This document shows, one piece after another, positions 46,783 through 55,260 of a stretch of DNA of 64,000 nucleotides. A program made the translations under genes and the position numbers. The notes beneath the pieces were generated by a model. The model saw only the letters and a program-made list of their open reading frames with translations. It did no database searches and was not told where the DNA came from. How positions within the stretch are numbered: position 1 is the first letter of the stretch; each line of letters starts with the position of its first letter. Source of the stretch: Nostoc sp. XA010 (lineage in GTDB: Bacteria; Cyanobacteriota; Cyanobacteriia; Cyanobacteriales; Nostocaceae); NCBI RefSeq assembly GCF_020829625.1, contig NZ_JAIVFX010000003.1:62001-126000 (forward strand), read 5' to 3'.

Positions 46783-48573
46783 TTAGCGTTTCGCCAACTT
46801 CTTCGACATTTTCCGCAGACGAATAGATTGGGGTGTAACTTCCACCAATTCATCGGCGGCGATGTATTCCAAAGCACGCTCTAGGCTCATGTCTATCGGT
46901 GCTTGCAACTGAACCAATTCATCGCCACCAGCAGCCCGGTGGTTGGTTAACTGCTTGGTCTTACAAATATTTAGTTCCAAATCTTGAGAACGAGTGTGTT
47001 CTCCCACAATCATGCCTCTGTAAACCTTTGTGCCGGGAGTAATAAAGAATGCTCCTCTATCTTCAGCATTTCTCATGGCGTAGAACGTAGAAACACCTTC
47101 TTCAAAGGAGATTAAAACGCCTTTGTTACGGGCTTCAATATCACCACTAATTGGACGGTAGTCTAAGAAGCTGTGGTTCATGATGCCTTCACCACGAGTC
47201 ATCCGCATGAATTCACCCCGGAAACCAATCAATCCACGGGCGGGAATGACAAACTCTAACTGGGTGCGATCGCCACTACCTGGTTGCATATCTTGCATTT
47301 CGCCTTTGCGTTGTCCCAGGCGTTCAATACAACTACCCACACCATCAGCAGGAATGTCTAACACCAAGAGTTCAAAAGGTTCGCAAGGTTGACCGTTGAT
47401 TTCGCGGTAAATTACCTGTGGCTGAGATACCTGAAACTCGAACCCTTCCCGACGCATGGTTTCAATTAAGATACCCAGGTGGAGTTCTCCACGACCGGAA
47501 ACGAGGAATTTATCTGGAGAATCGGTTTCTTCGACACGCAAAGCAACGTTGGTTTCAAGTTCGCGGAATAGGCGATCGCGTATTTGTCTTGATGTCACCA
47601 ACTTGCCTTCTTGACCAGCAAAGGGCGAATCATTTACCCAGAAGGCCATTTGCAAGGTTGGTTCATCCACTTTAATTAGTGGTAAAGCTTGCGGTTGATT
47701 GGGGTCAGTAATTGTCTCCCCAATATAAGCATCAGCGAAACCAGCCACCGCCACAATATAACCTGCGGTTGCTTCTTCCATCTCTACGCGCTTCAGTCCA
47801 TCAAAGCCCATCAACTTGGTAATTTTGCCCTTGACAATAGTACCATCTTCTGTTACTAAAGCAGCTTGTTGTCCTGAGCGGATAGTACCGTTGTGAATTC
47901 TGCCAATCACAATCCGTCCCAGATATTCAGAATAATCTAGGGTTGTAACTTGCAATTGCAGAGGCTTATTGCTGTCGCCTACTGGTGGTGGAACGTGTTG
48001 CAGAATCGCGTTAAACAGGGGTTGCATATCTACCGATTCTGCTTCTAAGCTTTCCTTAGCAAAACCTCCCATACCGGAGGCAAACAGATAGGTAAAATCA
48101 CACTGGTCTTCATCTGCCCCTAATTCCAAGAACAGATCCAATACTTTATCAACAGCAACGTGGGGGTCAGTTTGACCACGATCAATTTTGTTGATGATAA
48201 CAATGGGGCGTAGCCCTTTTTCTAAAGCTTTTTTCAGAACGAAGCGCGTTTGGGGCATGGGGCCTTCGTTGGCATCGACAATCAGAAGACATCCGTCAAC
48301 CATGCCGAGTACGCGTTCAACTTCGCCGCCAAAGTCAGCGTGTCCAGGAGTATCAACAATATTGATTAGTGTATCTTTGTAGCGAACCGCCGTATTTTTG
48401 GACAGGATAGTAATACCCCGTTCCCGTTCTAGGGCGTTGGAGTCCATAACGCAATCCGGAACGTCTTCGCCTTCGCGGAAAATGCCGGATTGTTTGAGGA
48501 GTGCGTCAACCAGGGTGGTTTTGCCGTGGTCAACGTGGGCGATAATGGCGACGTTGCGAATTGGGAGCGTCAT
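46783..48573 (-). CDS. typA: Translational GTPase TypA/BipA
   Basis: Ribosome-associated GTPase of 596 residues, involved in ribosome assembly and stress adaptation. G1 '[11 protein letters not shown]', switch I 'RERGITI', G3 'DTPGHADF' and G4 'NKIDR' are all present, followed by domains II, III, V and the BipA-specific C-terminal domain. It is a single-gene unit with its own terminator. Confidence 0.98.
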   Translation of the reverse strand: MTLPIRNVAIIAHVDHGKTTLVDALLKQSGIFREGEDVPDCVMDSNALERERGITILSKNTAVRYKDTLINIVDTPGHADFGGEVERVLGMVDGCLLIVDANEGPMPQTRFVLKKALEKGLRPIVIINKIDRGQTDPHVAVDKVLDLFLELGADEDQCDFTYLFASGMGGFAKESLEAESVDMQPLFNAILQHVPPPVGDSNKPLQLQVTTLDYSEYLGRIVIGRIHNGTIRSGQQAALVTEDGTIVKGKITKLMGFDGLKRVEMEEATAGYIVAVAGFADAYIGETITDPNQPQALPLIKVDEPTLQMAFWVNDSPFAGQEGKLVTSRQIRDRLFRELETNVALRVEETDSPDKFLVSGRGELHLGILIETMRREGFEFQVSQPQVIYREINGQPCEPFELLVLDIPADGVGSCIERLGQRKGEMQDMQPGSGDRTQLEFVIPARGLIGFRGEFMRMTRGEGIMNHSFLDYRPISGDIEARNKGVLISFEEGVSTFYAMRNAEDRGAFFITPGTKVYRGMIVGEHTRSQDLELNICKTKQLTNHRAAGGDELVQLQAPIDMSLERALEYIAADELVEVTPQSIRLRKMSKKLAKR

Positions 48574-49329
48574 AGAAGCTTTTAGTGAACTCTAGAGAGG
48601 GTTTATTAGATTTACATTTGAATGCTAGGCTGTTTTAACAGAATTGGGGATAATCAGCAAATTCTGTAAAGAACCTTTAACAATTCTAGCGTAATCGTCA
48701 CAATAGCGGTGAGGTTTGTCAAGGCTGCATAAGACAGAAAGTTAGGCAGCCTGAATCATGGGCTTAATGTTGAATTATTTACTCGATCAACTTAGAAAAC
48801 TTAACTCAGGTAGTTGAAGAGTGGGTAAATGCCTAGTTAAAACTTCTAAGATATATCTTCTTCTGTAAATTAGTTTAACTTGTGCCATAATTGACACCAG
48901 CATTTTGGATTTTTAAATAATGGCTGCAATTGCAGAGTGGGAAATACACAATTGAAAAATAATTAGGTGAAGGTGGTTTTGCTATTACTTATCTCGCCAA
49001 AGATAATCACGGGCGGTACATTCTTATACTAATAATTTCCAATATTTATTTCTGGAAAATACAATTATTTGCTGATTATTTTTTACTTTTTTTTGATGTT
49101 ATCAAATTGAAGAATATCAAAAAAAGTAAAGATTATCTATCTCAGGATATAGTTTAGATTTAAATATTATCTATCTAAAAGTATAAGAGCAGAAATTGTA
49201 ACGAAAATTTTTGTTTCTCTACCCAGAGTTGTGAGCGTGATCGCTCAAAAGAAAGATGAAATCTCCTTAACCCCTATGTCAAAGTTATATAAAGTAATAA
49301 TTATGAACACTTTGCCGAGGAGAACACGG
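48574..49329. other. Intergenic region with a Ser/Thr kinase remnant
   Basis: About 750 bases upstream of the hemerythrin gene. It holds a decayed kinase N-terminus (listed separately) and an AT-rich leader containing a long open stretch from 49,231. I do not consider that stretch translated. Confidence 0.4.
48924..49022 (+). pseudogene. N-terminal remnant of a Ser/Thr protein kinase
   Basis: One frame reads 'LQLQSGKYTIEK', a stop codon, then 'LGEGGFAITYLAKDNHGR'. This is the glycine-rich ATP loop of cyanobacterial Hanks-type kinases ('YTIE..LGEGGFGITYLA.D'), broken by the stop. No catalytic loop follows. It is a kinase gene scrap. Confidence 0.6.
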
Positions 49330-50382
49330 ATGGTAACTACTTTAGATGATACGAAACGCAATGCTATTGCTGTAAAATTGGCAAGTATCAAAGCACTTCA
49401 ACAGTTGCTTATCGAAAATGAGCAATCGCTTTTGACCCAAGGGCTTGATGCTGAGATTGGCGATCGCATCCGCAATTTCCTTAAGGATGACGAAAAAAAT
49501 CTTGGCATTCTAGAAACTGTAATTGGTCAGTATGGGATTCAGGCTGAACCCAAAAAAAATGTTACAGAATTCATTGAAAAAGCTCGTGAATTGTTCAAAG
49601 GTTCTGAGTTAAGCCTGTATGAAAAAGTATCTCAGCATGAATTGCTGAAACACCAAGTAGTAATGAGTGGCTTGATTGTTCATAAGGCTGCTCAAAAAGT
49701 TGGTGCTGATGTTTTGTTAGCGATTGGGCCCTTGAATACCATTAATTTTGAGAACCGCGCTCACCAAGAACAACTCAAAGGTATTCTGGAAATTCTGGGT
49801 GTTCGTGAATTAACTGGACAAGATGCAGATCAAGGAATTTGGGCGCGTGTTCAAGACGCTATGGCTGCGGTAAGTGGTGTAGTAGGTAGTGCTGTTACCC
49901 AAACCAGTGATAAAAGCGATCTGAACATCCAAGATGTTATCCGTCTGGATCACAACAAGGTAAATACCCTATTTACCGAACTCCTGCAAAGCGACAATCC
50001 CCAGAAGATTCAAGAGTACTTTGGTCAAATTTACAAGGATCTAACTGCTCACGCTGAAGCTGAAGAGGAAGTAGTCTACCCAAGAGTACGTCCTTTCTAT
50101 GGTCAAGATAACACCCAAGAATTGTTTGACGAGCAAGCTGAGATGAAGCGGGTGTTAGATCAAATTAAAGCTATCAGCCCTTCTTCATCTGAATTCAAAG
50201 ATCAAGTTACAAAGCTTATGGAAGCTGTTGGCGACCATATTCGTCAAGAAGAAAGCACAATGTTTGCTGCTATTCGTAACAATTTGAGCACCGATCAAAG
50301 TGAGCAACTGGCTACTGAATTCAAAGCCGCTAAGACCAGAATTCAAGAGAAATTAGGCGTTGTTAGCGAATCGAATGTGTAG
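49330..50382 (+). CDS. Hemerythrin HHE-domain protein
   Basis: A 350-residue cytoplasmic protein. The C-terminal part is a hemerythrin HHE cation-binding domain with the di-iron ligands in 'IRLDHNKVNTLF', 'HAEAEEEVVYP' and 'VGDHIRQEESTMF'. The N-terminal half is a helical bundle resembling ferritin-like/DUF892 proteins. I choose the ATG at 49,330, which has GAGGAG seven bases upstream; a GTG at 49,231 gives a non-conserved extension. Such proteins may store iron or sense oxygen/NO. A terminator follows. Confidence 0.85.
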   Translation: MVTTLDDTKRNAIAVKLASIKALQQLLIENEQSLLTQGLDAEIGDRIRNFLKDDEKNLGILETVIGQYGIQAEPKKNVTEFIEKARELFKGSELSLYEKVSQHELLKHQVVMSGLIVHKAAQKVGADVLLAIGPLNTINFENRAHQEQLKGILEILGVRELTGQDADQGIWARVQDAMAAVSGVVGSAVTQTSDKSDLNIQDVIRLDHNKVNTLFTELLQSDNPQKIQEYFGQIYKDLTAHAEAEEEVVYPRVRPFYGQDNTQELFDEQAEMKRVLDQIKAISPSSSEFKDQVTKLMEAVGDHIRQEESTMFAAIRNNLSTDQSEQLATEFKAAKTRIQEKLGVVSESNV

Positions 50383-50427
50383 AATGCTTTGGAGCTTTCT
50401 ATATCCCCTAAAAAAGGTTAGTTAAAC

Positions 50428-50461
50428 AAAAACTCCCAGTGCTGATGTGCTGGGAGTTTTT
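50428..50461. terminator. Bidirectional terminator between hemerythrin and amidohydrolase genes
   Basis: Twelve-bp perfect arms AAAAACTCCCAG and CTGGGAGTTTTT flank a 10-base loop, with A- and T-runs on the outer sides. It serves both convergent genes. Confidence 0.92.
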
Positions 50462-50463
50462 GT

Positions 50464-51660
50464 TTAAAAATTTTGCTGACAGTTTTGCTGACAGTATTTA
50501 TAAGCGGTATATGCCATAGTTACAACGCCAGTGATAATAGCAGATTCATCAACTTCAAACTGGGGATGGTGTAAGGGGTGGTTAATAATTCTTTCTTTAT
50601 AGCCGACACCCAAGCGAAACATGGAACCAGGGACGTGTTCCAAATACATAGAAAAATCTTCAGCACCAAGGGAAGGTTCAGGTAAGACTTGAACGCGATC
50701 GCTACTCCAAGCTTCTTCTGCGGCTGATTGTAACAATTGCGTTAGGGTATAATCATTTTGGACACTGGGTACACCCTGGCGATAATTGACTTGATATTTT
50801 GCCCCATAGGTATGGCAAACATTAGATACAATGTTTTCAATCCAGTTCGGCAGCTTGGCACGGGTTTCGGGATGGAGCGATCGCACGGTTCCCAATAACT
50901 GCACTTTATCAGCAATTATATTCGGCGCTCTGCCACCATTAATCTTACCTATGCTCAATACTACAGGACGCAAGGGATTCTGCGTCCGGCTGATGGCTTG
51001 TTGCATTGCAGTAATCACTTGGCAAGCTATCCAAATCGCATCAATCGCCTCATGGGGACGCGCCCCGTGCCCAGATTCTCCCATAATCAGAATCTCTAAA
51101 TCATCAGCTGCGGCTGTTAATGCCCCGTAACGCACGCCAATAGATCCTGCGGGTATAGAAGGGAAAACATGAACCCCTAATACAGCTGAAACATTTTCCA
51201 TCGCCCCATCTTTCACCATCCAGCTTGCTCCTTGAGCAATTTCCTCAGCTGGCTGAAATAAAAATCGCACTTTCCCACCCAACTCTTCAGCGATTTGGGA
51301 TAATATCATTGCCGTTCCTAAGCCCACGGTGGTATGGACATCGTGACCGCAGGCGTGCATAATACCATCTGCACGAGAGGCATATTCTAAATTAGTGCCC
51401 TCTTGAATTGGCAAGGCATCCATATCGGTGCGAATTGCCAATAAATGGTCATTTTCGCTAGTGCCTTGCAGTTCTCCAATAACACCCGTTTTGCCAACTC
51501 CTTCTTGTACGTGCAGACCACTGGAAGATAAAACACCAGCCACAAAAGCTGCTGTTTGGTACTCTTGGCCGCTGAGTTCTGGGTGAGAGTGGATGTGGCG
51601 GCGAATTTCAATTAAGCGAGGCGCTAGTTTTGCTGCTAAGTCTTTAATACGGGTAAGCAT
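50464..51660 (-). CDS. M20D family N-acyl-L-amino acid amidohydrolase
   Basis: Zinc/manganese peptidase-family hydrolase of 398 residues from the Met in 'MLTRIKDLAAKLA'. Family motifs are 'RRHIHSHPELSGQE', 'RTDMDALPI', metal-binding 'MHACGHDVHTT', 'FLFQPAEEIAQGA' and 'LGAEDFSMYLEHVPG'. It removes acyl groups from amino acids; IAA-amino-acid hydrolase relatives exist. The frame is open for a further 28 codons upstream, but those residues do not match the family. Confidence 0.92.
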   Translation of the reverse strand: MLTRIKDLAAKLAPRLIEIRRHIHSHPELSGQEYQTAAFVAGVLSSSGLHVQEGVGKTGVIGELQGTSENDHLLAIRTDMDALPIQEGTNLEYASRADGIMHACGHDVHTTVGLGTAMILSQIAEELGGKVRFLFQPAEEIAQGASWMVKDGAMENVSAVLGVHVFPSIPAGSIGVRYGALTAAADDLEILIMGESGHGARPHEAIDAIWIACQVITAMQQAISRTQNPLRPVVLSIGKINGGRAPNIIADKVQLLGTVRSLHPETRAKLPNWIENIVSNVCHTYGAKYQVNYRQGVPSVQNDYTLTQLLQSAAEEAWSSDRVQVLPEPSLGAEDFSMYLEHVPGSMFRLGVGYKERIINHPLHHPQFEVDESAIITGVVTMAYTAYKYCQQNCQQNF

Positions 51661-51774
51661 CAATTTAATTAATCTGTAGGCTTTTTTTCCATGATAAAGA
51701 ACTGTTAACAAACAAAATGCTTTTGCTATACAAGGATGAGTCAAGGAAAAAGCCGAGGGATAGGGAAGGATAAT

Positions 51775-51833
51775 GCAGATAAGCGAGAAATAATCAATGC
51801 CTCACTCCGTACTCCCCATTCCCTACTCCCAGT
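51775..51833. repeat. Low-complexity pyrimidine-rich repeat
   Basis: A CTCACTCCGTACTCCCCATT-type tract belonging to the same low-complexity class as those at 38,920 and 58,770, between the amidohydrolase and pentapeptide-repeat genes. Confidence 0.5.
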
Positions 51834-52397
51834 TTATTTTGAATAACAGGTTGTGCCTCGAGTATTTTCGGGTTTAAACTCGTTACATTCTCTAGGATTC
51901 TGACGCTCTAACGACCAGCCATAAGGTTTGTCGGATGTAACAACACCATTAGCCATAGTTGTTAGTCGGAAGTTAGCCCCCCGAAAATTGGTAAACTGCA
52001 ATTTGGCGTCTTTTAAGTTTGCTGCTTCCAAATTGGCGCTTATGAAACCGGCATTAGACAGATCGGCATTTTCCAGAGATGCTGATTTTAAATTTGCACC
52101 TGTTAACGAAGCACCACTGAGATTGACCGAATTCAAAAGCGCACCTTCTAAATTTGCACCAGTAAGATCGGCATTCGTAAGATTAGCTTCAGATAATGTA
52201 GCACCACTCAAGTCAGCCCCTCGCAAATTTGCTCCAGTTAGATTCAGTTTAGTTAGGTCAGCACCACTCAAATTACATCTAGGACAGGCACTTGTTACCT
52301 TCAGCTGATCCAAATCTAGCTGATTTAATGCAAGGGCTTGCTCTGCAAACCCAAAACAAGCTAACAGGGCAACGGTAGCAACAATCTTGAGTTTCAT
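51834..52397 (-). CDS. Exported pentapeptide-repeat protein
   Basis: A 187-residue protein with a signal peptide ('MKLKIVATVALLACFGFAEQ', cut after ALA) followed by about 17 consecutive A(D/N)LXX-type pentapeptides ('ADLTKLNLTGANLRGADLSG' style), which form a right-handed quadrilateral beta-helix. A short non-repeat tail has two cysteines, and one more pair lies before the repeats ('CPRC'). Target unknown; periplasmic or lumenal location inferred. The upstream region carries a striking tandem palindromic repeat. Confidence 0.88.
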   Translation of the reverse strand: MKLKIVATVALLACFGFAEQALALNQLDLDQLKVTSACPRCNLSGADLTKLNLTGANLRGADLSGATLSEANLTNADLTGANLEGALLNSVNLSGASLTGANLKSASLENADLSNAGFISANLEAANLKDAKLQFTNFRGANFRLTTMANGVVTSDKPYGWSLERQNPRECNEFKPENTRGTTCYSK

Positions 52398-52406
52398 ATT
52401 TTTTAG

Positions 52407-52528
52407 AGATATCCACAAAAATGACAAGTAACGTATATTGCGTATTGCCATAGTTACATATCTTTTTACAGATATCCACAAAAATGACAAGTGACGCATA
52501 TTGCGTACTGTCATACTTACATATACTG
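52407..52528 (-). promoter_or_regulatory. Two tandem 63-bp operator-like repeats upstream of the pentapeptide-repeat gene
   Basis: Two copies, 52,407-52,469 and from 52,470 to about 52,528, each begin AGATATCCACAAAAATGACA. Each contains a palindromic core around ACGCA-TAT-TGCGT; in the second copy the core is perfect and is flanked by TGACA and TGTCA arms. The period of 63 bp equals six helical turns, so both sites face the same side of the DNA. In the gene's direction, each copy starts with TATG, and the repeat ends right at the start codon. It is most simply a duplicated operator. Confidence 0.6.
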
Positions 52529-52679
52529 CCTCCCTAAAGAACAACAGGGATGAAGCATTGATTAAGAAGGTGTAAAAATACTATAAATTCTGATGGTAAG
52601 ACTACTCAAACTGAAATATAGGCTATAGAATCAAGTCGTAAGGAACTATACCGAATCTCTTATAGACTACCATATATGT

Positions 52680-52718
52680 GATCCCCCTAGCTCGATGAAA
52701 AACACGACTAGGGGGATC
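52680..52718 (+). terminator. Strong orphan hairpin terminator
   Basis: Eleven-bp perfect arms GATCCCCCTAG and CTAGGGGGATC around a 17-base loop (inner TCG/CGA may extend the stem), followed by TTGTTTTTG. No plus-strand gene ends just upstream, so it may end a small non-coding RNA. Confidence 0.6.
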
Positions 52719-52827
52719 TTGTTTTTGAGCATTGGATTAACAGGAAAAGCAGAGGGGAGAAGGGATTTATAACCAATACGCCTGGTGGTTACTGTAAATT
52801 GGCTCATTTTTGACGGGTGTCGCGAAA

Positions 52828-53055
52828 TTAGACCTCTAGCACTGCTTGGAGTGTGGCTGATAGCGAGACTCTGGCGTTCTTATAAGTTAAAGGATCGAGT
52901 ATCTCAACGTCATTTCCAGGTTTGTCAGCCAGTTTGAAGAGTGCAGTTTGAGCCTGATTGATGCGTTGCTGTTGACCAGAGATGGCAACTAATGTAATAA
53001 CAGAGAGTAAAGAAGACTGAACAAAGGTTTTAGTCCACTTGAGTGGACAGTACCT
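52828..53055 (-). pseudogene. Unrecognised 75-codon open frame without a start codon
   Basis: On the minus strand the frame runs from a stop codon at 53,056-53,058 to a stop at 52,828-52,830 with no ATG, GTG or TTG. The translation has normal protein character ('LLSVITLVAISGQQQRINQA', 'TALFKLADKPGNDVEILDP'). It looks like the 3' end of a gene whose start has been lost. Family not recognised. Confidence 0.35.
53033..53048. repeat. 16-bp palindrome GTCCACT-TG-AGTGGAC
   Basis: Seven-bp perfect arms with a two-base centre, at the 5' end of the remnant frame on the minus strand. It resembles a repressor-binding site in shape, but no target gene is obvious. Confidence 0.5.
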
Positions 53056-53338
53056 CTAATCCGCTAAAATTTATTTCTGGGTGGGCGATGATACTAATTG
53101 AGAATGCTGCAAAATCTCAGTTTTTGCGGTCTTTTATATTATTGTTTCTTGTAGCTGCAAATGGCTGTTGACTAGGGCAATAAGCTGTTAAAATTTGATT
53201 GCATTTACAGCCAATTGATTTATTTTCGTTTTTGTTACTCTTATAGGAAAAATAGTTCTCTTCAAAAAGAGTAGCATATTGTACAAAAAACTTGGACTTG
53301 CATAGCAGTATTAAGTTGTCTGAAAAAGTTTAGACAAA

Positions 53339-54127
53339 ATGCCAGCATTCCAGAAAATTGATTGCTATATTAGATTAAATAACTATTCTGGCAAGGATTT
53401 AAAAGCTGTGCGGGATGATTTACAGGGCTTGGAAATTAGTCAGGATGAACTGCAAAAGCTGACTAATTTACCTGTCAATGATCAACTTTTAATCATTACA
53501 AATCCTCTAAAAAAGTTAGTAAAAATATACATCCAAAAAATTAAAAGCTCGGAAGGAGCAACTGTAATTTTTATTGGGTTTGCTACGTTTGTTTTTACTT
53601 ATCTTTTATTTGATATATTTATAAAAATATTTGTAGCATGGATAACAATCCCATCCTGGACATTATTAATTATCTTAGGTATTTGGATTGGTGGTTTTAC
53701 ACAAACTATATTATATTTAATATGGAAAAGTAGAAGTAAAATTGTCAAATATCACATGACAAATTCTCTGCAAATCCTGTTAAACGATGTTGAAAGATAT
53801 AATACTGTTATTAGAGCAATAGATATTAATGACCAAATAGAAGAAGCTGGTAATCCAGAAGTGCTTATAAAGGAAAGAGAGAATGTTATTGAAGCGCTAA
53901 AACTCACTAAATCAGATTTAGTTCGTGCTTTGAAGACAGAAAGAATTTTGAGGGAAAATAAGAGTTTTATCCTTAGTAATACAGAGCTATTCGTCAACAA
54001 TTTAGCAACTTTAACAGCCATGCAAGTAAATGAACAGGCTACTGAGCATGGAAGATTACTCAATGAAGCATTACAGATTGCATTAGATGTGCAACACGAA
54101 ATGAAAAGATTACAGACTCAGCGTTAA
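53339..54127 (+). CDS. Hypothetical two-helix membrane protein with coiled coil
   Basis: A 262-residue protein. The soluble N-terminus (about 1-70) is followed by two membrane helices ('ATVIFIGFATFVFTYLLFDIF' region about 76-97 and 'WTLLIILGIWIGGFTQTILYL' region about 106-128). A long, mostly helical C-terminal region (about 140-262) has heptad-like 'LKLTKSDLVRALKTERIL' coiled-coil character. I do not recognise the family. It stands alone between non-coding regions. Confidence 0.55.
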   Translation: MPAFQKIDCYIRLNNYSGKDLKAVRDDLQGLEISQDELQKLTNLPVNDQLLIITNPLKKLVKIYIQKIKSSEGATVIFIGFATFVFTYLLFDIFIKIFVAWITIPSWTLLIILGIWIGGFTQTILYLIWKSRSKIVKYHMTNSLQILLNDVERYNTVIRAIDINDQIEEAGNPEVLIKERENVIEALKLTKSDLVRALKTERILRENKSFILSNTELFVNNLATLTAMQVNEQATEHGRLLNEALQIALDVQHEMKRLQTQR

Positions 54128-54329
54128 AACCAATATTTAGGGCAAACGTGTGTAAAAGAAGTGAGTTGGAGAATGGGTAAATGCTCTTTATAAGCCCATA
54201 GACGCTGCTAGGCGGGTTAGCTTACAATTTACTCGCAAGACATCCTCAATGGCTTTTTACATAATCTTTCCCACAGTTGCGATCGCCGGTCTAACATAAA
54301 GAATATCAAGAAAGCGATCCTTTATCGGC

Positions 54330-55097
54330 ATGGACTGGAAAGAAGTCAGAGGCAACTGGGTAATCATTCCCCGAAATCCCATAGGTATCATCCATTTTTT
54401 AGGAGGTGCATTTGTCGCCACTGCACCGCACATCACTTATCGCTGGTTACTCGAACAATTGGCAAGTAAAGGTTATGTTGTAATTGCTACGCCTTTCGTC
54501 AACACCTTGGATCATACCGCGATCGCAAAATCTGTGCTGCTAAACTTTGACCGCACCCTCGAACGTTTACACGATTCTGGGGCATTACGCAAGCTTTACT
54601 ACCCCATTTATGGCATTGGGCACAGTATGGGCTGTAAACTTCACTTGCTGATTGGTAGTCTCTTTAAAGTAGAACGCGCAGGCAATATTTTAATATCCTT
54701 CAACAACTACGCCGCTAAAGAAGCTATCCCCTTAGTAGAACAGTTCAATTCTACTTTTGCGATTGAGTTTACCCCCTCACCATTGGAAACCAACCAGCTT
54801 GTCCAAGAGCGTTACGACATTAGGCGCAATTTATTAATAAAATTTAGCAATGACACCATTGACCAATCCGCAGCTTTAAGCAAAATCTTGCAAGAACGCT
54901 TTGATCAGATGGTGACAATACAAACGTTACCAGGAACTCATACAACACCTCTAGGTCAAGACATTAAATGGCAAACGGGAACATCTTTCACCCCCTTTGA
55001 TGCCTTAGGGCAATGGTTCAAACAAGAAGCATACCGCGACTTGAACCAGCTAAAAAATACTATCCTCTTGTGGGTGAATCCTCTTGCACCCCCATAA
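54330..55097 (+). CDS. DUF1350 family alpha/beta-hydrolase-like protein
   Basis: A 255-residue protein of the cyanobacterial/plastid DUF1350 family. The N-terminus 'NWVIIPRNPIGIIHFLGGAFV' and the nucleophile elbow 'GIGHSMGCKLH' (GxSxG with Ser) mark an alpha/beta hydrolase fold. A late His in 'TLPGTHTTPLGQD' fits the catalytic His position. Substrate unknown. Single gene with no clear operon partners. Confidence 0.85.
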   Translation: MDWKEVRGNWVIIPRNPIGIIHFLGGAFVATAPHITYRWLLEQLASKGYVVIATPFVNTLDHTAIAKSVLLNFDRTLERLHDSGALRKLYYPIYGIGHSMGCKLHLLIGSLFKVERAGNILISFNNYAAKEAIPLVEQFNSTFAIEFTPSPLETNQLVQERYDIRRNLLIKFSNDTIDQSAALSKILQERFDQMVTIQTLPGTHTTPLGQDIKWQTGTSFTPFDALGQWFKQEAYRDLNQLKNTILLWVNPLAPP

Positions 55098-55142
55098 TCT
55101 TTTATGACTATTGAAAAGTCATGAATTCGACAGAAAATATAA

Positions 55143-55182
55143 ATGAGTTAGTAGTATTAATATACATATACTACTAACTCAT
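55143..55182. repeat. Perfect 15-bp inverted repeat downstream of the DUF1350 gene
   Basis: ATGAGTTAGTAGTAT (55,143-55,157) and ATACTACTAACTCAT (55,168-55,182) with a 10-base loop. It is AT-rich with no direct T-run. It lies 46 bases after the DUF1350 stop and 78 before the phosphatase gene, so it could end the first transcript or bind a regulator. Confidence 0.65.
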
Positions 55183-55260
55183 GAGCCCATAAACTATTTT
55201 TATTTTCTATTTTTAGAGCAATAGCAATAATTTATTAATTAGTGTCTACTAAAATTTTTT

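Larger units (their letters stand above)
52545..53338. other. Intergenic region with orphan terminator and gene remnant
   Basis: About 790 bases. It contains a strong hairpin at 52,680-52,718, a start-less open frame at 52,828-53,055 on the minus strand and a palindrome at 53,033-53,048. The remainder is AT-rich with nothing recognisable. Confidence 0.45.

Noticed and set aside
49231..49329. A longer hemerythrin protein starting at GTG 49,231
   Set aside because: The ATG at 49,330 has a good GAGGAG site, and the upstream residues look like translated leader.
52398..52544. An N-terminal extension of the pentapeptide-repeat protein with a 21-residue duplicated segment
   Set aside because: The signal peptide starts cleanly at 52,397 and the extension is translated from the tandem DNA repeat; its in-frame nature follows from the 63-bp unit length.
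53033..53048. A LexA- or Fur-like operator
   Set aside because: The palindrome GTCCACT-TG-AGTGGAC matches neither consensus and has no proper gene downstream.
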